In this document: positions 13,771-21,044 of the stretch, in pieces
How positions within the stretch are numbered: position 1 is the stretch's first letter
Layout of the letters: the number at the start of each line of letters is the position of its first letter
NCBI GenBank assembly: GCA_964352775.1
Contig: CAYGTK010000050.1
Span: 1-21,044, forward strand
Origin: CAYGTK01 sp964352775
GTDB taxonomy: Bacteria; Bacteroidota; Bacteroidia; Chitinophagales; CAIOSU01
DNA length: 21,044 nt
Reading direction: 5' to 3'
Program-made: the position numbers and the translations under genes
Notes under the pieces: model-generated
What the model was told of the DNA's origin: nothing
Seen by the model: the letters and a program-made list of their open reading frames with translations, nothing else
The model's database searches: none

Positions 13771-14865
13771 ATGCTGGTTAAAGACATTACAAGCTACCTA
13801 GATACCCTTGCACCACCTGCCTACGCAGAGAGCTACGACAATGTAGGCCTATTGGTGGGCGACGCTAATGCTGAAGTTACCAAGGCTATAATAACCTTGG
13901 ACGTGACCGAAGCAGTAGTTGAAGAAGCTATAAAGGAAGACGCACAACTCATCATTGCTCATCACCCCATTATTTTTGGTGGACTGAAACGCCTTACTGG
14001 CAAAACCTATGTAGAGCGTACGGTGATGAAAGCCATAAAGCACGATGTGGCTATTTATGTAGCACACACCAACTTAGATAATGTGCAACATGGCGTTAAT
14101 GCTATTGTTTCAGAAAAGTTAGGTTTACTATGCCCTACCATTCTTGCTCCTAAAGCGGGCCTACTTAAAAAGTTGGTCACGTTTGTACCTAATAAGAAAG
14201 TAGAGCAAGTACGTGCTGCGCTTTTCCAAGCGGGTGCTGGACATATTGGAAATTACAGCGAGACTAGCTATAATTCTGAAGGCTACGGCACTTTTAAAGG
14301 CGATTATACTACTACCCCACACGTGGGTGAAAAAGGTGTCCGCCACCAAGAACCTGAAACTCGTTTAGAGACCATTATTCCAAATTATTTAGAAGGAAAG
14401 GTAATTGCTGCACTTAAAGAAAGTCATCCTTACGAGGAAGTAGCCTTTGATATTGTTCCAATAAGTAACATCAACCAGACCATTGGTTCGGGCATGATAG
14501 GGGAGCTAGAAGAAGGAATGGAAGAGATGGTTTTTTTGGAATTCTTAAAGAAAACCATGAACACCGACTGTATTCGCTACACGCCTTTGCGGGGTAAACC
14601 AATACGTAGAGTAGCTGTGTGTGGCGGTTCGGGTAGTTTTCTATTAGGGGCAGCCATTGCTCATGGAGCCGATGTTTTCATCACGGGCGACTTCAAGTAT
14701 CACGACTTCTTTGATGCTGAGGGAAAGGTAGTTATAGCTGACATTGGGCATTATGAAAGCGAACAATTTACAGGAGAGTGGTTTCACAAGCATTTGACGG
14801 AAAAATTCCCTAATTTTGCCCTGCTTTATTCAAGCGTAAGAACAAACCCAGTAAATTACTTATAA
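13771..14865 (+). CDS. Nif3-like dinuclear metal centre protein (GTP cyclohydrolase 1 type 2 homologue)
   Basis: This protein of 364 residues belongs to the Nif3/YbgI family, toroidal hexamers with a two-metal site whose true activity is unsettled. Motifs include PPAYAESYDNVGLLVGD near the start, LIIAHHPIIFGGLK (metal histidines), VYAHTNLD-type VAHTNLDNVQHGVN (metal Asp), and C-terminal VVIADIGHYESEQF (His and Glu ligands). The middle (about 130-235) is the extra PII/CutA-like insert of the longer bacterial form, with VTFVPNKKVEQVRAAL and HPYEEVAFDI. ATG 13771 is preferred to GTG 13762. Four nt separate it from the coiled-coil gene; the pair Nif3-like plus C4 zinc-ribbon protein is a standing neighbour pair in Bacteroidota. 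Confidence 0.93.
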   Translation: MLVKDITSYLDTLAPPAYAESYDNVGLLVGDANAEVTKAIITLDVTEAVVEEAIKEDAQLIIAHHPIIFGGLKRLTGKTYVERTVMKAIKHDVAIYVAHTNLDNVQHGVNAIVSEKLGLLCPTILAPKAGLLKKLVTFVPNKKVEQVRAALFQAGAGHIGNYSETSYNSEGYGTFKGDYTTTPHVGEKGVRHQEPETRLETIIPNYLEGKVIAALKESHPYEEVAFDIVPISNINQTIGSGMIGELEEGMEEMVFLEFLKKTMNTDCIRYTPLRGKPIRRVAVCGGSGSFLLGAAIAHGADVFITGDFKYHDFFDAEGKVVIADIGHYESEQFTGEWFHKHLTEKFPNFALLYSSVRTNPVNYL

Positions 14866-14869
14866 GTTT

Positions 14870-15658
14870 ATGGCCAAAGCAGCAAAACAAATGAGCGTTG
14901 AAGAGCAATTACGTACCCTTTACGGATTGCAATTGATCCATTCAAGAGTGGACGAAATTCACATGATGCGGGGTGAGCTACCAATGGAAGTAAGCGACCT
15001 AGAAGATGAAATAGCCGGATTGGAAACTCGTATCGCTAAGATAGATGAAGGTATTCAAGCTTCGAATGATTACATCACTGAGCGCAAGAACGCAGCCAAA
15101 GATGCAGAAGCATTAATAGCTCGCTACACCCAGCAATTGGATAACGTGAAGAATAATCGCGAGTTCGATGCATTGACCAAAGAATTGGATTTACAGAAAT
15201 TGGAGATACAGTTGAGCGAAAAAAGAATTCGCGAAGCAGGGGAAGAGATAGAAGCTAAGAATGTAACCAAAGGCGAAGCTCAAGAGAAAATAGCGGCTAA
15301 GAACAAAGAGTTAGACGTTAAGAAAAAAGAACTTGATGAGGTTTTGAAAGAAACTGAAAAAGAAGAAAAGCGCCTTGAAAAAGAAGCTGGAAAAATACAA
15401 GAGACCTTAGAAGAGCGTTTGGTAAAAGCTTACCACCGTATCCGCAGTCACTCTAAGAACGGTCAGGCAGTAGTGCCAGTAGAGCGTGGAGCAGCGGGTG
15501 GTTCATTTGTAAAAATACCACCGCAGCGTCAGCTAGAGATAGCCGCTCGCAAAAAGCTATACTTAGATGAGCACTCAGGTAAGATATTGGTAGACTTGGA
15601 ATTGGCTGTTGAAGAAGCAGAAAGATTACAAGAGCTTATCGGTTATACCGACGTATAA
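14870..15658 (+). CDS. Coiled-coil 'C4-type zinc ribbon' family protein lacking all zinc cysteines
   Basis: This 262-residue cytosolic protein is almost entirely a charged coiled coil (about 38-190), including DNVKNNREFDALTKEL (91-106), the conserved family block. The C-terminal ~60 residues align with the family's zinc ribbon. Relatives, as I recall them, read RGACGGCFNKIPPQRQL and later VCEHCGRILV. Here the same positions read RGAAGGSFVKIPPQRQL and LDEHSGKILV, so the four zinc ligands are Ala209, Ser212, Asp233 and Ser236. There is no cysteine in the whole protein. The scaffold residues are retained, so this is a substitution rather than a truncation. Function unknown; it is probably co-transcribed with the Nif3-like gene. 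A terminator hairpin starts 29 bp after the stop. Confidence 0.88.
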   Translation: MAKAAKQMSVEEQLRTLYGLQLIHSRVDEIHMMRGELPMEVSDLEDEIAGLETRIAKIDEGIQASNDYITERKNAAKDAEALIARYTQQLDNVKNNREFDALTKELDLQKLEIQLSEKRIREAGEEIEAKNVTKGEAQEKIAAKNKELDVKKKELDEVLKETEKEEKRLEKEAGKIQETLEERLVKAYHRIRSHSKNGQAVVPVERGAAGGSFVKIPPQRQLEIAARKKLYLDEHSGKILVDLELAVEEAERLQELIGYTDV

Positions 15659-15672
15659 TACTTACCCCCTAA

Positions 15673-17172
15673 ATGGTAAACGTTATAAGCCCGATGTGTA
15701 TACGCATTGGGCTTTTTTTATGGTGTTTTCTGAATTCAACTGCTTCTTGGGCCAGTTTCGATTTTTCGCCCCAGTGCGATTCTGCCTATGCTGAAATATT
15801 GAATCTAAGAATAGATAAGGCCAAAACCCATTTGGTACTTGCTACACAAGCTGATCCCGATAATAAGGTGCCACTTTTACTTGAGAACTATATTGACTTT
15901 CTAGCAGTATATCTTAATGAAGAAGAATCAGACTTTGATAACCTGAAAAAAGTAAGTGACGCTCGAATTGATATTGTAAAAAAAGACAAGTCCAACTCTC
16001 CATACAAACTTTACATACAGGCGGAAATACATCTACATCTAGCCTTCTCCAAGTTCAAATACAATGAATACTTTACGGGATTGTTAGAAGTGCGCCGAGC
16101 TTTTAAACTGATAGAACAGAATAGGAATAAGTACCCCGACTTTCGCCCAAATCTTAAATTACATGGTCTGCTAAATGCTTTGATAGGAGTTATTCCAGGG
16201 AAGTATGGTTGGGGCTTAAGGCTCTTTGGTATGGATGGTGATCTGGTCTATGGAATGGGTCTACTGAAGGAGTTGAGCAACGAGAATTATCGTTTTCAGC
16301 AAGAAACACGAATTCTCTATTCCTTTTTGCTACTCTATTTAGAATCGAAACCTAATAAGGGCTATGCTATTTTGAAAGAAGGAAATGAGCCAGAGCTAGG
16401 GAATAAATTCAGCTATTACGCTATGGCCACTATGGCATTGTACAGCAAGCAAAATAAGCAAGCAGATAGTCTGTTGAACTTCAGCCTTAATAACTTAACG
16501 GAAGAGGATGGATATGCTGCATTTCCGTACTTAAACTACTTGGCTGGAGTGGTAAAATTGCAACAGCTAAACCCTGAGGCGAAGCGACACTTTGATGCAT
16601 TCTTATCTGTTCAGAAAGGAAAAAATAATATCAAAAGTACCTACCAAAAGCTGGCTTGGTTTAGTTTGTTGAATGATGATAAGGAGGCTTATGATCAATA
16701 TATAGCCAAAGTGAATACCGAAGGACAGTCAGTTATTGATGCAGATGTGCAAGCACAAAAAGAGCATGATAAAGAACAAGTACCAGCAAAAGATCTGCTG
16801 AAAGCACGACTACTTTTTGATGGAGGCTATTTTGAAAGGGCTCTGCAGATATTGAATGCATCCGCATACAATGGTAACGGCGATGTAGCACTCCAATTAG
16901 AAACCATATATCGCAAGGCGAGAGTTTATGACGAAATGGGTGACAAGGAAAAAGCTGTAGAGAGCTACCTGAAAACTGTTGAGCTAGGTAGCGATGAAAA
17001 GTTCTACTTTGCTGCCAATGCGGCCCTGCACTTGGGTTATTTATATGAAGATAGAGGTGAGCTAGAGACAGCTGCCATGCACTTTAAGCAAGCACTTGAG
17101 ATGAAAGACCATGAGTATAAGAACAGCATTGATCAAAAAGCGAAAGCGGCCTTGCAAAGAATAGGAAAATGA
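15673..17172 (+). CDS. Secreted tetratricopeptide-repeat (TPR) protein
   Basis: This protein of 499 residues (492 from the second ATG at 15694) is exported by a signal peptide IRIGLFLWCFLNSTASWAS and is likely periplasmic. It is helical throughout. The last ~120 residues hold clear TPR units, e.g. RLLFDGGYFERALQILNAS, KARVYDEMGDKEKAVESYLK and HLGYLYEDRGELETAAMHFK. Earlier parts (FKYNEYFTGLLEVRRAFKLI and others) look like divergent TPRs. No enzymatic motif is seen, so it should be a protein-protein scaffold. The start is unsettled: ATG 15673 lies before and ATG 15694 within a terminator hairpin, so expression must involve readthrough or a very local promoter. murB follows 13 nt after its stop. 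Confidence 0.82.
   Translation: MVNVISPMCIRIGLFLWCFLNSTASWASFDFSPQCDSAYAEILNLRIDKAKTHLVLATQADPDNKVPLLLENYIDFLAVYLNEEESDFDNLKKVSDARIDIVKKDKSNSPYKLYIQAEIHLHLAFSKFKYNEYFTGLLEVRRAFKLIEQNRNKYPDFRPNLKLHGLLNALIGVIPGKYGWGLRLFGMDGDLVYGMGLLKELSNENYRFQQETRILYSFLLLYLESKPNKGYAILKEGNEPELGNKFSYYAMATMALYSKQNKQADSLLNFSLNNLTEEDGYAAFPYLNYLAGVVKLQQLNPEAKRHFDAFLSVQKGKNNIKSTYQKLAWFSLLNDDKEAYDQYIAKVNTEGQSVIDADVQAQKEHDKEQVPAKDLLKARLLFDGGYFERALQILNASAYNGNGDVALQLETIYRKARVYDEMGDKEKAVESYLKTVELGSDEKFYFAANAALHLGYLYEDRGELETAAMHFKQALEMKDHEYKNSIDQKAKAALQRIGK
15687..15719 (+). terminator. Intrinsic terminator overlapping the start of the TPR gene
   Basis: AAGCCCGATG (15687-15696) pairs with CATTGGGCTT (15705-15714), ten pairs with one G-U, around an 8-nt loop. 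It runs into a tract of seven T (15713-15719). It suits termination after the coiled-coil gene, yet it lies inside the signal-peptide codons of the next gene. Confidence 0.8.
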
Positions 17173-17185
17173 GCATTTTTATAGC

Positions 17186-18208
17186 ATGAGTTTAGTTTGG
17201 GAAGAAAATGTATCGCTGAAAAGCTATAACACCTTTGGCATTGAAGCCAAAGCTCGTCAGCTTGTTCGAGTAACAACGGAGCAAGAAGTGCAAGAAGTAG
17301 TAACCGACCCAAGCGTAAAGGATAAGCCTTTATTCGTTTTGGGTGGAGGAAGTAATATTCTGCTGACCCAAGATGTAGCGGCTACTGTGATAAAAATGGA
17401 ATTACGGGGTGTAGAGGCAATAGAAGAGAATGAAGAGGAAGTTCTGCTAAAAGTAATGGCTGGGGAAACTTGGCATGAATTGGTGCTCTATTGTATTGAA
17501 CATGGGTACGCTGGCATGGAGAATTTATCACTTATACCAGGTTTGGTAGGCGCTGCTCCAATGCAGAATATAGGTGCTTACGGGGTAGAGATAAAAGAGA
17601 TGTTCCATCACCTTAATGCTATCGAAATAGCTACGGGTGAAAAGCGATCTTTCAGTAAAGAAGAATGCGCATTTGGCTATCGCGAAAGTGTGTTCAAGAA
17701 AGAACTGAAAGGGAAATACATCATTACAGCAGTGTTCTTCCAACTAAAGAAGAAACCCTCATTCAATGTAAGTTATGGCGCTATTCAAGATACGCTGAAA
17801 GAAATGAAGGTAGAAGAGCTCTCGATAAAAGCGGTGAGTGATGCGGTAATAGCTATCAGGCAGAGTAAGCTTCCAGATCCTAAAGATATAGGTAATTCTG
17901 GAAGCTTTTTCAAGAACCCAGAATTAGAAGCTGATCATTTTGGGACGTTCTATAAAGAGAACCCTACTGCTCCACATTATCCCTTAGCTGATGGCCGCGT
18001 AAAGGTACCCGCAGGCTGGTTAATAGAACAAGCTGGCTGGAAGGGTAAACGAGTAGGCAATACAGGAGCACATGCCAAGCAAGCCTTGGTGCTGGTTAAC
18101 TATGGAGAAGCTAATGGGAAGGAAATATACGACCTAGCGCTAAAGATACAAGCTTCTGTAAAAGAGAAATTCGGCATTACCATTATGCCCGAAGTGAACG
18201 TTATCTAG
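17186..18208 (+). CDS. murB: UDP-N-acetylmuramate dehydrogenase (UDP-N-acetylenolpyruvoylglucosamine reductase)
   Basis: This cytosolic FAD enzyme reduces UDP-GlcNAc-enolpyruvate to UDP-MurNAc with NADPH, the second committed step of peptidoglycan synthesis. Its 340 residues fit the type I (E. coli-like) form. It shows SLKSYNTFGIEAKA at the start, FVLGGGSNILL (50-60, FAD), NLSLIPGLVGAAPMQNIGAYG (113-133), FGYRESVFK with Arg166, GNSGSFFKNP with catalytic Ser240, AGWLIEQAGWKG, and the final MPEVNVI with Glu336 as proton donor or acid. All catalytic positions are intact. It starts at ATG 17186, closely after the TPR gene, and shares the bases CTAG at its stop with the convergent gene. Confidence 0.97.
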   Translation: MSLVWEENVSLKSYNTFGIEAKARQLVRVTTEQEVQEVVTDPSVKDKPLFVLGGGSNILLTQDVAATVIKMELRGVEAIEENEEEVLLKVMAGETWHELVLYCIEHGYAGMENLSLIPGLVGAAPMQNIGAYGVEIKEMFHHLNAIEIATGEKRSFSKEECAFGYRESVFKKELKGKYIITAVFFQLKKKPSFNVSYGAIQDTLKEMKVEELSIKAVSDAVIAIRQSKLPDPKDIGNSGSFFKNPELEADHFGTFYKENPTAPHYPLADGRVKVPAGWLIEQAGWKGKRVGNTGAHAKQALVLVNYGEANGKEIYDLALKIQASVKEKFGITIMPEVNVI

Positions 18209-19683
18209 TTTCCGAATCGGAAACCTACGGTAGCAACCACATTGTTGCGAACTATTTCATCGCTAACTCCAACGTTATTGATGAACACCTCGGTCACTTC
18301 TGTTTTACTACGTACGTAGGCAAGGTCGATAAAGAACTTCTCAAAGCGTAAACCTAATCCACCTGTATAGCTCATAGTCTCTTGACTAACTACACCTAGA
18401 GCGGAAGGGTTATCCAATGGGTTGCCATAATAAGCAGCCCCAGCACGTAATCTGAATTTTTCTATCACTATTTCAGTACCTACTCTTATATTATGCCCAA
18501 TCGTATAGATATTCTGGATAGGTCGGTTCAATTCGTCTTCTACAGAAGTAAAGCCACTTCCAAGGTCAAAACTAGCTGCGCTGTAGTCTACCAATTCATA
18601 ATCGGCGCTTATAAAGCCTCGCTTCTTTAACAAAACAGCCACACTTGCAGTAAATCGCCAAGGGGTTATCAGTTTATAATCGAACTCACCAAAAGGAGAG
18701 AAGGCTACATAATTTGCGGTATCAAAATTTGAACTGATATTTCCTTCGAACTCATCGCGCATTGAATATCTTGTGGGAGACTGAACTGACAAACCAAAGC
18801 GTACCAACTTATGTGGGCGATAAATGAAACCTATTTTAGCATTTATACCTGTTGCTGCTGTATTCAGTTTATTCTCTAGTGTGAATCCATCGAAGGAGGA
18901 AAGAGAATCGTTGGTATTCCGTTCGGTGATGGTTAGGGTTTCATCATAATTCAATAGTGGTATACCTATATAAGCACCGAAGTATAGCTTGTTGTCATAG
19001 TTAGCACCTACTGTCAAATTGATCTCATCAATTCCACCGCGGGTTTCAAAAGTAACTTCTTGATCTAAAGGCAGGCCTCGTGTTACATAACTAAAAGCTG
19101 CATCGTTAGTAGATAGCGGATTTAGCAAGAAGGCATCATACGATAATACGGAAGAAAAGCTTTGAGGACCATATTCCAAGTCTGCCGCAGGCACTCCTTC
19201 TAATTCGTTAGCATAACCTTCTAGCACAGAGTTGTTGGTATTCATATCCCCATAAAATCGATCGCTATTGAAATTGGCTAGTCGGTTAATACCAAAACCA
19301 AAGTTGACAGCTACCCATTTATTATACATCCTATTTCCGCGCCGGTCTTCCAATAAGTGCGAATAAACAAGGTGCATATTCGCCAAAGACCCACTCAAGC
19401 GACTGTCTTCAGTACGCGAGTTGGAGTAATTAGAATTTACGGTAGTGCCAGCAGCACTTGGTGAGATAACCAATTCAGAACTACGATAGACCCCAATTCC
19501 CGCAGGGTTTATCAGTACTGAAGTTTGGTCTCCTCCTAGGGCTCCAAAAGCGCCTGCTACTCCCATTCCTCTGGCTGTACCGCCAAACGTTAGGTTAGAG
19601 TAGCGTAATGCTTCACCAGCAGTTTGTGCCGAGGCACTGGCCGCCATTATTAAGCTTAGGAAAAGTAAACTAAGGTATCGCAT
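18205..19683 (-). CDS. OmpP1/FadL-like outer-membrane transport protein
   Basis: This 492-residue barrel protein has a signal peptide MRYLSLLFLSLIMAASASAQ. The mature N-terminus (ALRYSNLTFGGTARGMGVAG, GALGGDQTSVLINPAGIGVY) is the usual start of Bacteroidota FadL-like proteins, where an N-terminal plug is followed by a barrel. The central part has the strand pattern GFIYRPHKLVRFGLSVQSPTRYSM, and it ends GLRFEKFFIDLAYVRSK ... NNVVATVGFRFGN with the terminal aromatic pattern of outer-membrane barrels. It probably takes up hydrophobic compounds; the substrate is unknown. Its ATG is only 20 bp after the stop of the Ser/Pro/Arg repeat protein, so the two are likely co-transcribed. Confidence 0.87.
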   Translation of the reverse strand: MRYLSLLFLSLIMAASASAQTAGEALRYSNLTFGGTARGMGVAGAFGALGGDQTSVLINPAGIGVYRSSELVISPSAAGTTVNSNYSNSRTEDSRLSGSLANMHLVYSHLLEDRRGNRMYNKWVAVNFGFGINRLANFNSDRFYGDMNTNNSVLEGYANELEGVPAADLEYGPQSFSSVLSYDAFLLNPLSTNDAAFSYVTRGLPLDQEVTFETRGGIDEINLTVGANYDNKLYFGAYIGIPLLNYDETLTITERNTNDSLSSFDGFTLENKLNTAATGINAKIGFIYRPHKLVRFGLSVQSPTRYSMRDEFEGNISSNFDTANYVAFSPFGEFDYKLITPWRFTASVAVLLKKRGFISADYELVDYSAASFDLGSGFTSVEDELNRPIQNIYTIGHNIRVGTEIVIEKFRLRAGAAYYGNPLDNPSALGVVSQETMSYTGGLGLRFEKFFIDLAYVRSKTEVTEVFINNVGVSDEIVRNNVVATVGFRFGN

Positions 19684-19703
19684 AGCTGCTGGTTTAGTTT
19701 TTA

Positions 19704-21044
19704 TTATCTAGGACTTCTTGAAGGCGAAGCAGATCTACTTGGTGTAGCCCTACTAGGCGAAGCAGACCGACTTGGTGAAGCACTTCTACTAGGTGATGAG
19801 CTTCTTGAAGGTGAAGCGGAGCGACTAGGCGTAGAACTCGGTTTGCTGTAAGTTCTATTTGGAGAAGTAGTTCTACTTGGGCTTGCATTTCTTTGCTGCT
19901 GCGTATTGCTCCTACTTGGCGAAGTTGTGCGGCTTGGGCTGCTACTTCTGCTAGGCGTAGTAGCTCTACTCGGCGATGAACTTCTAGATGGCGATGCAGA
20001 CCGACTAGGGGTGGTAGTTCTACTTGGGCTAGCGGTGCCACGCTGTTGCGTGTTAGTCCTGCTAGGTGTAGTAGCTCTACTTGGGCTAGTAGTACTGCGT
20101 TGCTGCTGCGTATTACTTCTGCTTGGCGTACTTGGCCTGCTGTAGTTATTACTAGGTCTAGTAGTACTGCGCTGTTGCGTATTCGTTCTGCTAGGTGTAG
20201 TAGCTCTGCTCGGACTAGTAGTACTGCGTTGCTGCTGTGTATTACTTCTGCTCGGCGTACTAGGTCTACTGTAGTTATTGTTACTTGGAGTAGTACTACG
20301 TTGTTGTGTATTCGTTCTACTCGGAGTTGTAGCTCTGCTAGGTGTAGCAGTACCACGCTGTTGTTGCGCATTATTTCCACTTGGCGTAGTAGATCGGATG
20401 GTACCGTTCTGTATAGTTCCAGAACTTGCCCCATTCACCTTTACATTACCACTCTGCTGTGTACCACTTGGCCTTGTGTAAGTGCCGTAGCGGTTACCAG
20501 TTGTAGAGCTTGGTGTTGCCGTACCTGTAGTAGTTTTAGTTCTGCCAGGTGTAGCGGTAGTAGGCCTTGTAGTTGTTCTACCAGTAGTGTTGCCTGAAGG
20601 GGCAGCCGTTCCAGTAGTATTACTGTTATAACGCGTCGCTTTGGTCGACCCACTAGTTACCGTTCCGTTCGTACCTCTTGTAGCAGGTGTTGTTCCATTG
20701 GTAGCTCTTGTGCCGCTTGTTGTACCTGAAGGCACAGCCGTTCCACTTCTTGTCGCATTTCCGCTGGTAGAAGTAGTTCTTCCATATCCTGAACGTACTC
20801 CATTAGAACTGTTACTATTATTATCTTGTACTCTTATGCCTTCCGTTCCATAGCCGCCGTTCCCAGTGCTGTTACGGTAGCTTCCAGTACCATTACCACC
20901 GCTTCTAGATCCGTAGTAGTAACCGCGTCCGTCATTGCTATTGTAGCTGTAGTATCCATTGTTTCCACCACCGTGCCATAGGCCGTCATTATATCCGTTC
21001 CAGTAGCCTTGGTTATAACCTTGGTTGAATCCATTGTTCCAGCC
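19704..21044 (-). CDS. Ser/Thr/Pro/Arg-rich tandem-repeat protein, 5' end beyond the window
   Basis: The frame is open from the right edge to TAA at 19704-19706, about 446 codons. The visible N-terminal part is Gly/Asn/Tyr-rich (GFNQGYNQGYWNGYNDGLWH, GYYYGSRSGGNGTGSY), then Ser/Gly/Thr-rich, then a basic low-complexity tail built of (S/T)PSR units with QQQR and NNYSRPSTPSR spacers, ending SPSRSPR. There is no cysteine and almost no hydrophobic residue, so the tail should be disordered and strongly positive. A GTG at 20735 is not the start, since coding character continues upstream of it. An export signal cannot be judged here. The FadL-like gene follows by 20 bp. Similar basic repeat tails occur in Bacteroidota surface proteins, but I do not recognise a named family. 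Confidence 0.75.
   Translation of the reverse strand, partial: GWNNGFNQGYNQGYWNGYNDGLWHGGGNNGYYSYNSNDGRGYYYGSRSGGNGTGSYRNSTGNGGYGTEGIRVQDNNSNSSNGVRSGYGRTTSTSGNATRSGTAVPSGTTSGTRATNGTTPATRGTNGTVTSGSTKATRYNSNTTGTAAPSGNTTGRTTTRPTTATPGRTKTTTGTATPSSTTGNRYGTYTRPSGTQQSGNVKVNGASSGTIQNGTIRSTTPSGNNAQQQRGTATPSRATTPSRTNTQQRSTTPSNNNYSRPSTPSRSNTQQQRSTTSPSRATTPSRTNTQQRSTTRPSNNYSRPSTPSRSNTQQQRSTTSPSRATTPSRTNTQQRGTASPSRTTTPSRSASPSRSSSPSRATTPSRSSSPSRTTSPSRSNTQQQRNASPSRTTSPNRTYSKPSSTPSRSASPSRSSSPSRSASPSRSASPSRATPSRSASPSRSPR
20045..20365 (-). repeat. 129-bp (43-codon) tandem repeat in the basic repeat protein
   Basis: Two full units (20045-20173 and 20174-20302) and part of a third (from 20303) are in register with a 129-bp period. 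Each encodes RTNTQQRSTT, a PSNNYSRPSTPSR segment, SNTQQQRSTT and SPSRATTPS. Silent differences have built up between units, so the array is not brand new. Shorter (S/T)PSR units continue on the C-terminal side. Confidence 0.8.

Noticed and set aside
15609..15794. 61-codon plus-strand frame at the coiled-coil/TPR junction
   Set aside because: It lies in another frame across the terminator and overlaps two better-supported genes.
19694..20434. 246-codon minus-strand frame rich in Leu/Val/Glu within the repeat protein
   Set aside because: It is a second reading of the same tandem repeats. The (S/T)PSR frame continues naturally to the right edge and links to Gly/Asn/Tyr-rich coding sequence; the Leu/Val frame does not.
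20046..20597. 183-codon plus-strand frame (Ser/Thr/Arg/Ala-rich)
   Set aside because: Antisense mirror of the tandem repeats, with no start context or family.
20735..20735. GTG as the start of the repeat protein
   Set aside because: The same frame continues upstream without a stop to the window edge and stays coding-like (Gly/Asn/Tyr-rich), so the real start is outside.

Overview
The window looks like the chromosome of a Gram-negative Bacteroidota, most likely a pigmented Flavobacteriales (Cryomorphaceae/Schleiferiaceae-like; the family-level placement is only an impression). Support comes from a CARDB protein with a type IX secretion (T9SS) tail, a Bacteroidota-type porin and FadL-like barrel, an lpxK gene (lipid A, hence an outer membrane), a zeaxanthin-type carotenoid pair, promoter boxes of the Bacteroidota TTG / TAnnTTTG type, and starts without Shine-Dalgarno sequences.

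Layout. 1-911 (-) is the 5' part of a secreted Bacteroidota protein usually, and probably wrongly, named asparagine synthetase B. 1058-2208 (+) is a two-gene carotenoid operon: crtZ and a CrtYcd-type lycopene cyclase. 2363-3094 (+) has a small DUF2158/YodC-like protein and a lipoprotein whose start codon lies inside an 11-bp inverted repeat. A strong bidirectional terminator, tRNA-Gln(UUG) and its promoter follow (3133-3281). 3339-7093 (+) is a tight glycan-type cluster: UPF0104 flippase-like membrane protein, DegT-type aminotransferase, WbqC family protein and a divergent second aminotransferase. 7086-11018 (-) is the operon lpxK, purine nucleoside phosphorylase, putative porin.

11019-13028 is the one accessory-looking region. 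It is rich in REP-like hairpins and holds a broken toxin C-terminus with an HEAGH motif, coupled by a TTGA overlap to a small lipoprotein that is probably its immunity partner. Two direct copies of a 20-bp repeat core bracket the pair.

13029-18208 (+) returns to core genes: T9SS-exported CARDB protein, Nif3-like protein, a coiled-coil 'zinc ribbon' protein that has lost all four zinc cysteines, a secreted TPR protein whose signal peptide overlaps a terminator hairpin, and murB. 18205-21044 (-) holds a FadL-like outer-membrane protein preceded by a long Ser/Pro/Arg/Thr repeat protein that runs off the right edge. No integrase, transposase, CRISPR array or rRNA is visible.

The strongest points for follow-up are the repeat-bracketed toxin/immunity remnant, the cysteine-less member of the C4 zinc-ribbon family, the terminator/signal-peptide overlap, and the start-codon hairpin at 2609-2639.
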